NCBI RefSeq assembly: GCF_000024545.1
Contig: NC_013947.1
Location: forward strand, 558,001 to 622,000
Direction: 5' to 3'
Length of the DNA stretch: 64,000 nt
Source: Stackebrandtia nassauensis DSM 44728
GTDB lineage: Bacteria; Actinomycetota; Actinomycetes; Mycobacteriales; Micromonosporaceae
Part shown: positions 34,561 to 43,188 of the stretch, in pieces
Numbering within the stretch: position 1 is the stretch's first letter
How the letters are laid out: the number at the start of each line of letters is the position of its first letter
Position numbers and translations under genes: made by a program
The notes under the pieces: model-generated
The model's input: the letters and a program-made list of their open reading frames with translations, nothing else
What the model was told of the DNA's origin: nothing
The model's database searches: none

Positions 34561-35661
34561 ATGTCTTTTCAGGCCGAGGCGGTGGTCGACCTGGGCACCA
34601 TCGCCGCCAACGTGGAGGCGCTCGCCGGGCGCACCAGCGCCGCCGTGATGCCCGCGCTCAAGGCCAACGGTTACGGGCACGGGCTGGTACCCGCCGCGCG
34701 AGCCTGCCTGGACGGCGGCGCGTCCCGGCTCGGGGTGGCGACGCTCGACGAGGCGATGGAGTTGCGGAACAGCGGCGTGGCCGCGCCGATCCTGGCCTGG
34801 CTGGTGGCTCCCGGTCTGGACCTGGCCGCCGCCGTGGACGCCGACATCGAGCTGGCCGTGGCCAGCCGGGAACAGCTCAGCGCCGTCGCCGACGCCGGGG
34901 CGCGGCATCCGGCGCGCATTCACCTCAAGGCCGACACCGGGATGGGACGCGGCGGGGCCCCGCGGGCCGAATGGCAGACCCTCGTCGACCTGGCCGCCAA
35001 GGCCCAGGCCGACGGCCGGATCGAGATCGTCGGCGCCTTCAGTCACCTGGCCTGCGCCGACGAGCCCGGCAACCCGCTGACTCAATCCCAGGACGACAAC
35101 TTCCGCGACTTCCTCGATCTACTGTGGGCCGCCGACGTCCAGCCGCAGTGGCAGCACCTGGCCAACTCGGCCGGACTGCTGGCCCACCCCGACACGCACT
35201 ACAACCTGGTGCGGCCCGGCATCGCCGTCTACGGGTACCCGCCGGTCGCCACCGAGGCGCCGCTGCGGCCCGCGATGACGCTGCGGGCCCGCGTCGTGCT
35301 GGTCAAGACGCTGCCCGCCGGGCACGGCATCGGTTACGGCCACACGTATGTCACCAAGCGCCCCACCCGGGTGGCGATCGTGCCGCTGGGCTACGCCGAC
35401 GGCATCCCCCGCTCCACGTCCAACAGGGCCGAAGTGCTCGTCGGCGGACGGCGGTGCCCGATCCGGGGCCGGGTGTCCATGGACCAGGTCGTGGTCGAAG
35501 TGGACGAAGGCGACGTGCGCGCCGGCGACGTCGTCGAGTTCTTCGGCGACGGCGACATCACCGCCGAGGACTGGGCGACCTGGCACGACACCATCTCCTA
35601 CGAGATCCTCACCTCGATCGGCCCCCGCATACCCCGCCGCTACGTAGGGAAGAACACATGA
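34561..35661 (+). CDS. alr: Alanine racemase
   Basis: A 366-residue fold-III PLP enzyme that makes D-alanine for peptidoglycan. The PLP lysine is Lys34 in ALKANGYGHG; the catalytic tyrosine region is HGIGYGHTY (~257), and PLGYADGIPR and GRVSMDQ are typical. It is the first gene of a conserved actinobacterial operon; its stop overlaps the next start as ATGA. The lack of a ribosome site and the TACCCT box point to a leaderless mRNA. Confidence 0.95.
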   Translation: MSFQAEAVVDLGTIAANVEALAGRTSAAVMPALKANGYGHGLVPAARACLDGGASRLGVATLDEAMELRNSGVAAPILAWLVAPGLDLAAAVDADIELAVASREQLSAVADAGARHPARIHLKADTGMGRGGAPRAEWQTLVDLAAKAQADGRIEIVGAFSHLACADEPGNPLTQSQDDNFRDFLDLLWAADVQPQWQHLANSAGLLAHPDTHYNLVRPGIAVYGYPPVATEAPLRPAMTLRARVVLVKTLPAGHGIGYGHTYVTKRPTRVAIVPLGYADGIPRSTSNRAEVLVGGRRCPIRGRVSMDQVVVEVDEGDVRAGDVVEFFGDGDITAEDWATWHDTISYEILTSIGPRIPRRYVGKNT

Positions 35662-36830
35662 GCCCCAAGGAGATCGTGGGCAACAAGAAGACCAGCCGCG
35701 CCGGAATCATCGGCGCGGTAGCCGGTTTGGCCGCGGCGGGGATAGCAGCCGGGGTGGCCACCGAGCGTTACCTGATCAAACGGGCCCGCAGCGACCCGAA
35801 TGATCCCTATGCCGAGGAGCCGTTCGCGAACTTGCACGCCGACGACATTCGCACCATCACCACCGCGGACGGCATCGACGTCCACGTCGAGACCGTGGAC
35901 AGCCGCGGCGTCGGCGAGGCCGAGGCCACCGCGGTGTTCGTCCACGGTTTCTGCCTGGACATGGGAACCTTCCACTTCCAACGCCGCGCCCTCACCGAGT
36001 CCACAATGCCACTGCGGGCCGTCTACTATGACCAACCCGGCCACGGCCAGTCCGGCGAACTGCCGCTGCCGGAGTACGACATCGAATCGTTGGCCGAAGC
36101 CCTGTACGCGGTGCTCGCCAAAGCGGTACCGACCGGCCCGGTGTTCCTGGTCGGACATTCCATGGGCGGCATGACGATCCTGGCGTTCGCGCGCCGCTAC
36201 CCGGAACTGTTCGCCTCCCGGGTGCGGGGCGTCGCACTGCTGTCCACAACGGCCGGAGGACTGGACAAGGTGTCCTTCGGTGCCCCCAAGGCGCTGGCCC
36301 GGGCCCGCAAGGTCTTCCTGCCCGCGCTGTCGAAGGCGATCGCACTGACCCCCGGCGTCATCGACGGCGCCCGCAGGGTAGCCAGCGACCTGGCCTGGCG
36401 ACTGACCCGCCGCTACGGCTTCGCGACCCGCAAACCCTCACCGTCCCTGGTGTCCTATGTCGAGAAGATGAACACCGCCACCCCCATCAAGACCGTCATC
36501 GGCTTCAGCAAAGCACTCCTGGAACACGACGAACACGACGTGCTGCCGCAACTCGCCTCGATCCCGGTGTTCATCAGCTGCGGCGACTCCGACCAGTTCA
36601 CCCCGCCGGAACACTCGGTCGCGCTGGCCGAAGCGCTGCCACACGCGAAACTCAACATCGTCCCGGAAGCCGGACACGTCGCGCTGCTGGAGAAGCCCGA
36701 ACTGGTCACCGACCCGCTGTTCGCCCACCTGAGCGAGTGCCTGGACGCCCTGGAACGCGACCGCCAACCAGCAGAACCTGTCAAACGCCGCAAACCCTGG
36801 CTGCGCAAGAAGAAGAGAACGGGGGACTAA
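35658..36830 (+). CDS. Alpha/beta-hydrolase, membrane-tethered, in alr-tsa operon
   Basis: A 390-residue protein: short Lys-rich start, one N-terminal hydrophobic helix (~16-36, IIGAVAGLAAAGIAAGVA), then an alpha/beta-hydrolase. Motifs: oxyanion HGFCLDMGTFHFQ (~94), PGHGQSGEL, nucleophile GHSMGG (Ser ~168), acid SCGDSDQFTPP and His in GHVALLEKP. The tail is highly basic (KRRKPWLRKKKR). The gene between alr and tsaE is conserved in actinobacteria but its substrate is unknown. It overlaps alr by 4 nt and abuts tsaE with no gap. Confidence 0.88.
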   Translation: MSPKEIVGNKKTSRAGIIGAVAGLAAAGIAAGVATERYLIKRARSDPNDPYAEEPFANLHADDIRTITTADGIDVHVETVDSRGVGEAEATAVFVHGFCLDMGTFHFQRRALTESTMPLRAVYYDQPGHGQSGELPLPEYDIESLAEALYAVLAKAVPTGPVFLVGHSMGGMTILAFARRYPELFASRVRGVALLSTTAGGLDKVSFGAPKALARARKVFLPALSKAIALTPGVIDGARRVASDLAWRLTRRYGFATRKPSPSLVSYVEKMNTATPIKTVIGFSKALLEHDEHDVLPQLASIPVFISCGDSDQFTPPEHSVALAEALPHAKLNIVPEAGHVALLEKPELVTDPLFAHLSECLDALERDRQPAEPVKRRKPWLRKKKRTGD

Positions 36831-37367
36831 GTGCTTCTGGAAACCGTCGAGGACACCTGGGCGTTCGGCGCCCGGCTCGCCGCCCTGCTGCGACCCGGTG
36901 ACCTCCTGATCCTCACCGGCTCCCTGGGCGCGGGCAAGACCGCGCTGACCCAGGGCATCGGCGAGGGCCTGAAGGTCGAGGGCACGGTGGCCAGCCCCAC
37001 CTTCGTCATCGCGCGCATCCACAAAGGATCAACCCCGTTGGTCCACGTGGACGCGTATCGACTGGGCGGTCTGGACGAGCTGGACGACCTCGACCTGGAC
37101 GCCACCGTCGAGGACTCGGTAACCGTCGTGGAGTGGGGTGCGGGCGTGGCCGAACAGCTCAGCTCCGACCACCTCGAGATCCGCATCGACCGGCGCCCCG
37201 ACGACGTCCGCGAACTGACCCTCCATCCCACCGGCGGTGACTGGGCCGAACGCCTGCGAGCGCTGGCGTTAAGCCCTGTCTCAGCGCGATTAAGCCTGGC
37301 CTCAGTCGTCCGGGGCTACCGTCAGAAGTGGGGAGGAGGCAGGAGGCCCCGGGGCCTAAACTGTTGA
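36831..37367 (+). CDS. tsaE: tRNA threonylcarbamoyladenosine biosynthesis ATPase TsaE
   Basis: A 178-residue P-loop ATPase needed, with TsaB and TsaD, for t6A formation on ANN-decoding tRNAs. The Walker A is GSLGAGKT (30-37), followed by SPTFVI and VHVDAYRLGG. Catalytic homology ends near residue 145; the last ~30 residues (to GLNC) are unconserved and their DNA holds a 21-bp direct repeat and the tsaB -10 box. The GTG at 36831 directly follows the hydrolase stop. Confidence 0.92.
   Translation: MLLETVEDTWAFGARLAALLRPGDLLILTGSLGAGKTALTQGIGEGLKVEGTVASPTFVIARIHKGSTPLVHVDAYRLGGLDELDDLDLDATVEDSVTVVEWGAGVAEQLSSDHLEIRIDRRPDDVRELTLHPTGGDWAERLRALALSPVSARLSLASVVRGYRQKWGGGRRPRGLNC
37269..37305 (+). 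repeat. Direct repeat, 21-bp period, inside the 3' end of tsaE
   Basis: TTAAGCCCTGTCTCAG (37269-37284) and TTAAGCCTGGCCTCAG (37290-37305) share 13 of 16 bases at a two-helical-turn spacing, 64-100 nt before tsaB. It may be a regulator-binding site for a tsaB promoter. Confidence 0.4.
37357..37362 (+). promoter_or_regulatory. -10 element for leaderless tsaB
   Basis: TAAACT, 6 nt before the GTG at 37369; the purine-rich GGAGGAGGCAGGAGG upstream is too far from the start to serve it. Confidence 0.4.
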
Positions 37368-37368
37368 C

Positions 37369-38025
37369 GTGCTGATTCTTGTCGTGGACACCTCCACTCC
37401 GGCCGTGACGGCCGCGATCGCCGAGTTCGACGGCACCACCATGTCGATGCCCGAGGGCAGCGTTGTGGTGAACCCTCGGGCTCATGGGGAGCAGCTGGCG
37501 CCGCTGATACAGGGCGAGCTGGCCGCGCGCGGGGCTGTGCCCGGTGATGTGGGGGCCGTGGTGGCGGGGCTGGGGCCGGGGCCGTTCACCGGTTTGCGGG
37601 CCGGGCTGGTTACCGCCGCTGCGATGGCGCACGCGCTCGATGTTCCCGTGTACGGGGTTTGCTCGTTGGACGGGATCGGGGCTATGACGAGTGGGCGGGT
37701 GTTCGTCGCTACCGATGCTCGTCGTAAAGAGGTGTACTGGGCCGTTTATGAGGACGGTGTGCGCGTTGAGGGGCCCGAGGTGGCGGCCCCGGAGACGTTG
37801 GTGGAGCGGGCCAAGGCCGCGGATGGGGCTTATGGGGATGGGGTGCATCGTTATGCCGACGTGCTGGGCGTCGCTCCGGCCGGGGCGCCGCGTTATCCGC
37901 ATCCCGGGCGGTTGGCCTGGGTGGCTCGGGAGCGGATCGTCGCCAAGGAGCCGTCCGAGAGCTTGACGCCGCTGTATTTGCGACGTCCCAACGTGAACAT
38001 CGGCGGAGTCCAGCAGCGTGCCTGA
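37369..38025 (+). CDS. tsaB: tRNA threonylcarbamoyladenosine biosynthesis protein TsaB
   Basis: A 218-residue ASKHA-fold scaffold protein that dimerises with TsaD in the t6A complex. Visible: ILVVDTSTPAVTAAI at the N-terminus and GLGPGPFTGLRAGL (~68), the signature that spans the TsaB dimer contact. The start is GTG 37369, one base after the tsaE stop. The stop overlaps rimI by 8 nt (GTGCCTGA). Confidence 0.93.
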   Translation: MLILVVDTSTPAVTAAIAEFDGTTMSMPEGSVVVNPRAHGEQLAPLIQGELAARGAVPGDVGAVVAGLGPGPFTGLRAGLVTAAAMAHALDVPVYGVCSLDGIGAMTSGRVFVATDARRKEVYWAVYEDGVRVEGPEVAAPETLVERAKAADGAYGDGVHRYADVLGVAPAGAPRYPHPGRLAWVARERIVAKEPSESLTPLYLRRPNVNIGGVQQRA

Positions 38026-38467
38026 CTGGGACATCGCGCCGCTGCGCTGGTGGCACATCGAACAGCTGTTGCCGATCGAGGACGAGCTGTTCGGTGCCGA
38101 GGCGTGGAACGCGGCGATGTTCTGGTCCGAGCTGGCTGCCGGGCACTATTACCGGGTGGTGTTGGACGACGAGCGGGTGCTCGGGTATGCCGGGCTGGCG
38201 TTGTCGGGGGACGACGGCTGGGTGAACAACATCGCGGTGCGCAAGGCGGCCCAGCGGCGCGGTGTGGCCCGCGCGCTGTTGAACGACCTGATCGGGCGGG
38301 CCGAGGGACAGGGCGTGCGGCGGCTGGCCTTGGAGGTCGCCGTGGACAACGCGGCCGCGCAGCGGTTGTACGACGCCTTCGGTTTCGAGGGGGTCGCGAT
38401 CCGCAAGGGCTACTACCAACCGAGCAACACCGACGCGGTGGTGATGATGAAGGAGCTGAGGCAATGA
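38018..38467 (+). CDS. rimI: Ribosomal-protein-alanine N-acetyltransferase RimI
   Basis: A 149-residue GNAT acetyltransferase. The acetyl-CoA site is [15 protein letters not shown] (~74-88), followed by [19 protein letters not shown] (~108), which is RimI's typical C-terminal motif, and IRKGYYQ. It N-acetylates ribosomal protein S18 in E. coli; in actinobacteria it lies with tsaB and tsaD, as here. It overlaps tsaB by 8 nt and tsaD by 4 nt (ATGA). Confidence 0.92.
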   Translation: MPDWDIAPLRWWHIEQLLPIEDELFGAEAWNAAMFWSELAAGHYYRVVLDDERVLGYAGLALSGDDGWVNNIAVRKAAQRRGVARALLNDLIGRAEGQGVRRLALEVAVDNAAAQRLYDAFGFEGVAIRKGYYQPSNTDAVVMMKELRQ

Positions 38468-39516
38468 GGGAACCGCTGATACTGGGCATCGAGTCGTCGT
38501 GCGACGAGACCGGCGTCGGGATCGTGCGGGGACTGGAGCTGCTGGCCAACGAGGTCGCCTCCAGCGTCGAGCAGCACGCCAGGTTCGGGGGCGTCATCCC
38601 CGAGGTGGCTTCGCGCGCGCACCTGGAGGCGATGGTGCCGACGATGCGTCGGGCCCTGGACGTCGCCGGGGTGAAGCTGTCGGACGTCGACGCCATCGCG
38701 GTGACGGCGGGGCCGGGCCTGTCGGGTGCGCTGTTGGTGGGGTTGGCCGCCGCGAAGGCGTACGCGCTGGCGGCGGGCAAGCCGCTGTACGGCGTGAACC
38801 ACCTGGACGCGCACATCGCCGTGGACACGCTGGAGAACGGGCCGCTGCCCAAGCCGTCGCTGGGGTTGTTGGTGTCGGGCGGGCACACCGAGCTGTTGTA
38901 CGTGGAGGACCTGGCCGGGAAGGTGCGGTTGCTGGGCCAGACCCTCGACGACGCCGCTGGCGAGGCCTACGACAAGGTGGGCCGGATTCTGGGCATGCCG
39001 TACCCGGCCGGGCCGCACATCGACGCGGCCGCTCGCCTGGGGGATCCGACGGCGATCGACTTCCCGCGCGGGCTGACCGGGCCCCGCGATCTGGCCAAGC
39101 ATCGCTATGACTTCTCGTTCTCGGGCCTGAAGACGGCCGTGGCCCGCTGGATCGAGGCCCGGCAGCGTGAGGGCGCCGAGATCCCCGTCAACGATGTCGC
39201 GGCGTCGTTCCAGGAGGCGGTGTGCGATGTGTTGACCGCCAAGGCCATCGACGCGGCGCGCGAGCACGGCATCGACACGCTGTTGCTGGGCGGCGGGGTC
39301 GCGGCGAACTCGCGGTTGCGCGAGCTGGCCCAGGAGCGGTGTGATGCCGCCGGGCTGACGCTGCGGTTCCCGAGCCGCAAGTTGTGCACCGACAACGGCG
39401 CGATGGTCGCGGCACTGGGCAGTCACCTGGTCGCGGCCGGAGTGACCGAGTCCCGTATGGACATACCGGCCGACTCCTCGCTCGCCGTCGAGACCGTCAG
39501 CCTCGCCAACGCCTGA
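38464..39516 (+). CDS. tsaD: tRNA N6-adenosine threonylcarbamoyltransferase TsaD
   Basis: A 350-residue catalytic subunit of the t6A complex (transfers the threonylcarbamoyl group to A37). Metal-binding motif HLDAH (~113-117), N-terminal [19 protein letters not shown], and the late [12 protein letters not shown] are all present. Length is normal. It completes the alr-hydrolase-tsaE-tsaB-rimI-tsaD operon; no further gene follows on this strand. Confidence 0.95.
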   Translation: MREPLILGIESSCDETGVGIVRGLELLANEVASSVEQHARFGGVIPEVASRAHLEAMVPTMRRALDVAGVKLSDVDAIAVTAGPGLSGALLVGLAAAKAYALAAGKPLYGVNHLDAHIAVDTLENGPLPKPSLGLLVSGGHTELLYVEDLAGKVRLLGQTLDDAAGEAYDKVGRILGMPYPAGPHIDAAARLGDPTAIDFPRGLTGPRDLAKHRYDFSFSGLKTAVARWIEARQREGAEIPVNDVAASFQEAVCDVLTAKAIDAAREHGIDTLLLGGGVAANSRLRELAQERCDAAGLTLRFPSRKLCTDNGAMVAALGSHLVAAGVTESRMDIPADSSLAVETVSLANA

Positions 39517-39585
39517 CCGGCCGGGGCGGTACGGACCGGCCGACGTCGGTCGTCCGCCGCCGCCCGGCTCGGTGTGGCGAAGTCG

Positions 39586-39846
39586 CTAGAGCGGCAACGG
39601 GTTCCAGGGCTGCTTGCGCACCACGGTGACACCCTTCGCGCGGTAGTACGGGTCGTCGTCCAGGATCGCGTCAACCTCGGCTTCGCTGTCGACGTCGAAG
39701 ATCAGCGCCGCCCCGGACTGGTCGGGGAACGGGCCCGCCATCGGGCAGGTGCCCTTGGCGTGCAGGGCGGCCAGCTTCTCGCGGTGTGCCGGACGCAGTT
39801 CGAGCCGCTCCGGGCTGCCGTCGAAGGACAACTCCACTATGTACAT
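39586..39846 (-). CDS. YciI-like protein
   Basis: An 86-residue small ferredoxin-like alpha/beta protein of the YciI family: MYIVELS at the start, HREKLAALHAKGT with the conserved His, and PFPDQSGAALIFDVDSEAEVDAIL...DPYY. YciI domains occur as stand-alone enzymes or stress proteins of unknown reaction. ATG 39846 has GAGAGG about 5 nt upstream. It follows the TetR gene after 11 nt and is probably co-transcribed with it. Confidence 0.85.
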   Translation of the reverse strand: MYIVELSFDGSPERLELRPAHREKLAALHAKGTCPMAGPFPDQSGAALIFDVDSEAEVDAILDDDPYYRAKGVTVVRKQPWNPLPL

Positions 39847-39857
39847 CCGAGCCTCTC

Positions 39858-40517
39858 TCACGCGATGTGCCGGGACAGGTAGTCCCGCAACAGAACCTTC
39901 GCCTCGTTGAGGATGGTGTCGTCACCCTCGGGGTCGTGCCGGAACGCGAGTTTGATCAGGGCGTCCCCGGTGGCCACCGCGACGGTCAGCGTCAGCCGCA
40001 CCACCTGCTGGTCCGGGAAGCTGAAGTGCCCGAAGATCAGTTCCAGCAGCCGCTCGGTCAGGACGTCGTCGTTGCTGCGTTCCTCGTCCATCAGGTGGAT
40101 GTCCACCGTGTCACCGAAGTGGAGGGTCCGGAAGCCGGGGACGGTGCGATGCATGTCGATGTACTCGTCGATCGCGGCGTCCACGAACTGGGACCAGTGC
40201 TGCGGTTTCTCGGCGGTGATGTAGTTCTCAAGCCGGGACATGTACTCGTCCAGGTACCGGACGTCCAGCGCGCGCACCACCGCCCGCTTGTCGCCGAAGA
40301 ACTGGTACACCGACCCGATGGCCACCTCGGCGCGCTGCGCGATGAGGGTCGTGGTCAGCTTCTGGTAGCCGATCTCATCGAGCAGTACGGCGCAGGCGTC
40401 GAGCATTCGGTTGACACGTTCGGCGCTCCGCCGCTGCACAGGCGTGCGGCGGAGCGCGTTCTCGGGCCCGCGCGGAGCCTTGACCACGCCAGGTCGCGAA
40501 TTAGCTACAGTAGACAC
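39858..40517 (-). CDS. TetR-family transcriptional regulator
   Basis: A 219-residue regulator. The helix-turn-helix is at ~57-80 (TTLIAQRAEVAIGSVYQFFGDK); the ligand-binding C-terminal domain is unlike named subfamilies. GTG 40517 has AAAGGAG upstream. It is divergent from the aldonolactone oxidase gene (40636), and the 118-bp interval holds both promoters, so it likely represses that gene and itself. Confidence 0.9.
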   Translation of the reverse strand: MSTVANSRPGVVKAPRGPENALRRTPVQRRSAERVNRMLDACAVLLDEIGYQKLTTTLIAQRAEVAIGSVYQFFGDKRAVVRALDVRYLDEYMSRLENYITAEKPQHWSQFVDAAIDEYIDMHRTVPGFRTLHFGDTVDIHLMDEERSNDDVLTERLLELIFGHFSFPDQQVVRLTLTVAVATGDALIKLAFRHDPEGDDTILNEAKVLLRDYLSRHIA

Positions 40518-40599
40518 GACTGCTCCTTTGCCGTCTCGATCTTAGGATGCGCGTTTCCCATGTGATGTCGGTGGGAAGGCCCGTGCCCCACTTGGCCCC

Positions 40600-40628
40600 T
40601 TGACGATAACTAAAATGAGGAGTATTCA
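40600..40628 (+). promoter_or_regulatory. Promoter of the aldonolactone oxidase gene (leaderless)
   Basis: TTGACG (-35, 40600-40605), a 17-nt spacer and TATTCA (-10, 40623-40628) are followed by 7 nt and the GTG at 40636. The spacing fits transcription starting at the start codon. The -10 box is imperfect. Confidence 0.5.
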
Positions 40629-40635
40629 CTTTCTG

Positions 40636-41922
40636 GTGAGAGAAGGCACACGCTGGACGAACTGGGCGGGCACCGCGAAAACCACCCCACGACGCGTCCT
40701 GAGCCCCACCGGCCCCGATGACATCGCCAAGCTGGTGTCCGAGGCCGCCGGACGTGGTGGGCGGCTCAAGGCGGCCGGCAGCGGCCATTCCTTCACCGGC
40801 ATCGCCGTGGCCGACGATATCCTGCTGCGGCTGGACGGCTACCGGCCCGAACCGGTCGTCGACCGCGAGACCTCCCGGGTCACCGTCCCGGCCGGGATCA
40901 CGCTGCGCGAACTCAACCCACTGCTGGCCCACCACGGCCTCGCGCTGCCCAATCTCGGCGACATCGACGCCCAGACCCTCGCCGGTGCCACCTCCACCGG
41001 GACCCACGGCACCGGCGCGAAACTCAACGGCATCGCCGCCGCGATCGTCGGGGCGCGGCTCGTGGACGGAACCGGAACCGTCCGCGACTTCGGACCAGAA
41101 GATCCCGAACTGGCCGCCGTCGCGCTGGGGCTGGGCGCCCTGGGAGTTGTCACCGATCTCACGATTCAATGCGTCCCCGCCTTTCGACTGCTCGCCGAGG
41201 AACACCCCATGCCCCTCGACGCGGCGATCGCGGAGTTCGACACTCTCGCCGCAACAAACGATCACCTCGACCTGTACTGGTTTCCGCGTGCCGACCGTGT
41301 CCTCGTCAAACGGAACAACCGTGCCGGTGCTGGCCGCCCACTCTCCGGTATCAAACGTTGGTGGGAAGACGAAGTCATGTCCAATGCGGTATACGGTACC
41401 GCCTGCCATATCGGAAAGACTTTTCCCGCAACGGTTCCGGCCATCACCTCGATGTCCGCTCGGCTGATGTCATCCAGAACCTTTATGGACGAATCCTATC
41501 GCGTCTTCTGCACCCCACGGCGGGTTCGCTTCGTGGAGATGGAATACGCGCTGCCGCGCGCGGCCTTCGCACCCGCCTTCGCGGCACTGCGTGGGGCGGC
41601 GAACAAGCGCCGGATCATCTTCCCGGTCGAGATCCGCGTCACGGCGCCCGACGACCTGTGGCTGTCGACGGCGCACGGCCGCGACTCGGTGTACTTCGCG
41701 GTGCACCAGTTCCGGGGCATGCCGTACCGCGACTACTTCGCCGAGGTGGAGGCGGTCATGCGCGAGCACGACGGCCGTCCACACTGGGGCAAGCTGCACA
41801 CCCGCACCGCCGCCGACCTGGCCGGGGTCTACCCGCGGTTCGCCGACTTCCAGCGACTGCGCGACCGGCTCGACCCGCAGCGGGTGTTCGCCAATTCCTA
41901 TCTGGACCGGGTCCTCGGCTGA
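40636..41922 (+). CDS. FAD-linked aldonolactone / alditol oxidase (VAO family)
   Basis: A 428-residue flavoenzyme resembling D-arabinono-1,4-lactone oxidase and alditol oxidase. The FAD domain shows GSGHSFTG, in which His51 is the likely 8-alpha-histidyl FAD attachment residue, and TSTGTHGTGA (~115); the C-terminal catalytic region has GRPHWGKLH. Start choice: GTG 40636 fits the promoter spacing, whereas ATG 40615 would lie between the -35 and -10 boxes and TTG 40600 is the -35 itself. The divergent TetR probably controls it. Confidence 0.85.
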   Translation: MREGTRWTNWAGTAKTTPRRVLSPTGPDDIAKLVSEAAGRGGRLKAAGSGHSFTGIAVADDILLRLDGYRPEPVVDRETSRVTVPAGITLRELNPLLAHHGLALPNLGDIDAQTLAGATSTGTHGTGAKLNGIAAAIVGARLVDGTGTVRDFGPEDPELAAVALGLGALGVVTDLTIQCVPAFRLLAEEHPMPLDAAIAEFDTLAATNDHLDLYWFPRADRVLVKRNNRAGAGRPLSGIKRWWEDEVMSNAVYGTACHIGKTFPATVPAITSMSARLMSSRTFMDESYRVFCTPRRVRFVEMEYALPRAAFAPAFAALRGAANKRRIIFPVEIRVTAPDDLWLSTAHGRDSVYFAVHQFRGMPYRDYFAEVEAVMREHDGRPHWGKLHTRTAADLAGVYPRFADFQRLRDRLDPQRVFANSYLDRVLG

Positions 41923-41942
41923 GGACCCGGCCTGCCTGGGCG

Positions 41943-42569
41943 TCAGTCCTGGCGGTCGAAGTGGAACGGGCAGATCCGGCCGCCCAGCCCGATGGTCGTG
42001 CTGCGGGTGAACCGGAAGCCGTGCCGCTCGGGGTCGATGGCCTCGTACCAGTTGGCGTCGAAGGCGCACAGCACCGGCGTCAGCTCGGCGGCGTCGTGCT
42101 TCACGAAGAAGTCGTGGTAGCCGCACCTGTGGACATCGGTGTGGAAGCCCCGCTCGTCGTCCTGGCTGTGCTCGAACGCGAACTGGGCGCCGTACTGCTC
42201 GCCCTCGACCCGTTTGGCCAGCTCGGTCATCACCGCGAACGGGTCGGGTGAGCCGTCGAGCATCGCCTCGGTGCCCTCGCGGACCTGCTCGGCCAGCGGT
42301 TCGGTGAACGCGGCGGTGAGCCACGCGATCAGCCCGCGGCCGTCGGGGTGGGCGGCCTCGTGCTGGCGCAGCACCCGGTACGCGGCCAGCACCGCGGCGG
42401 TGTACAGGACGTTGTCGTGGGCCGGAGGGTCCGGCAGTTCCCCGGTCTCGGCGACGAGGCGCGCCTGGAGTTCCCGGATCCGGTCCACGAGCCCGGACCG
42501 ATCGCCCAGGTCGTCGGTCAGGCGCCGGTAGAACAGCTCGACGAGCTCACGGCTTTGTTGGGATGGCAT
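41943..42569 (-). CDS. L-2-amino-thiazoline-4-carboxylic acid hydrolase-like protein
   Basis: A 208-residue protein of the ATC-hydrolase family: FEHSQDDERGFHTDVHRCGYHDFFVK and CAFDANWYEAIDPERHGFRFTRSTTI are the conserved C-terminal block, with the metal- or substrate-binding Cys and His residues. The true substrate in actinomycetes is unknown. ATG 42569 has AAAGGA about 9 nt upstream. Convergent with the oxidase gene, 20-nt gap. Confidence 0.8.
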   Translation of the reverse strand: MPSQQSRELVELFYRRLTDDLGDRSGLVDRIRELQARLVAETGELPDPPAHDNVLYTAAVLAAYRVLRQHEAAHPDGRGLIAWLTAAFTEPLAEQVREGTEAMLDGSPDPFAVMTELAKRVEGEQYGAQFAFEHSQDDERGFHTDVHRCGYHDFFVKHDAAELTPVLCAFDANWYEAIDPERHGFRFTRSTTIGLGGRICPFHFDRQD

Positions 42570-42664
42570 TGGTGGAGTTCCTTTCGGTGAACCGGCGCGG
42601 CCATGCCGCACCGGTCAACGCACTCCACCTACCACCGGCGTTGACGGTAATTGACCCTTGAAGG

Positions 42665-43090
42665 TTAGCGGGCCTCGCGCAGGATGCCGGTGACGATCCC
42701 CGTCACCGCCCCGGCGAAGTAGTCGCGCATCGACACGATCTGGCCGTCGCGGACCCGCACCACCTGGACGTAGCGCGAGGTTCCGGCCGGTTCCACGGCG
42801 AGCTCGATCTCGGCGATGAGCACCTCCGGGTCGGTGGTGTCGTGGAGCGTCAGGGTGGAGTTCTCGCGGTCGACGCGCACGCCGGTGGCGCCGACGCCGG
42901 ACTGCATGGCGGCGAAGAACTCCCCGATCGCGGCGCGGCCCTCGAACCGGTTCGGCAGCCCGTCGGCGAACAGGAACGGGAACTCCAGCACCGCGTCCTC
43001 GGCGTAGAACGCGGTCTGGGCCGCGATGTCGCCGGTGATGGCGGCGTTGACGCAGGCCTCCCACACCTGGCGGGGCGATGGATGGGTCAT
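42665..43090 (-). CDS. SnoaL-like / NTF2-fold protein
   Basis: A 141-residue protein of the SnoaL-like (nuclear transport factor 2) fold: WEACVNAAITGDIAAQTAFYAEDAVLEFP, FEGRAAIGEFF and MRDYFAGAVTGI are typical. These include isomerases, dehydratases and lone binding proteins. ATG 43090 has GGAAGGA upstream. It is divergent from the TetR gene and shares its operator region (twin palindromes at 43123-43166), so it is the likely TetR target. Confidence 0.88.
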   Translation of the reverse strand: MTHPSPRQVWEACVNAAITGDIAAQTAFYAEDAVLEFPFLFADGLPNRFEGRAAIGEFFAAMQSGVGATGVRVDRENSTLTLHDTTDPEVLIAEIELAVEPAGTSRYVQVVRVRDGQIVSMRDYFAGAVTGIVTGILREAR

Positions 43091-43122
43091 GGCGGATTCC
43101 TTCCGGGATGTCGCACTAGAAT

Positions 43123-43166
43123 CGGAGTTCCGACTCCGGAACCCATCATACGGAGTGAAGACTCCG
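43123..43166. promoter_or_regulatory. Twin palindromic TetR operators
   Basis: CGGAGT-N4-ACTCCG occurs twice (43123-43138 and 43151-43166), centres 28 bp apart, exactly between the divergent snoaL-like and TetR genes. Perfect six-base half-sites and duplication strongly indicate the binding site of the adjacent TetR. Confidence 0.75.
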
Positions 43167-43188
43167 TTTGTCGACCCGAGGAGCCACC

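Noticed and set aside
41923-41942. Terminator between the oxidase gene and the convergent hydrolase-like gene
   Set aside because: Only a few bases can pair; the gap is 20 nt and no convincing stem was found.
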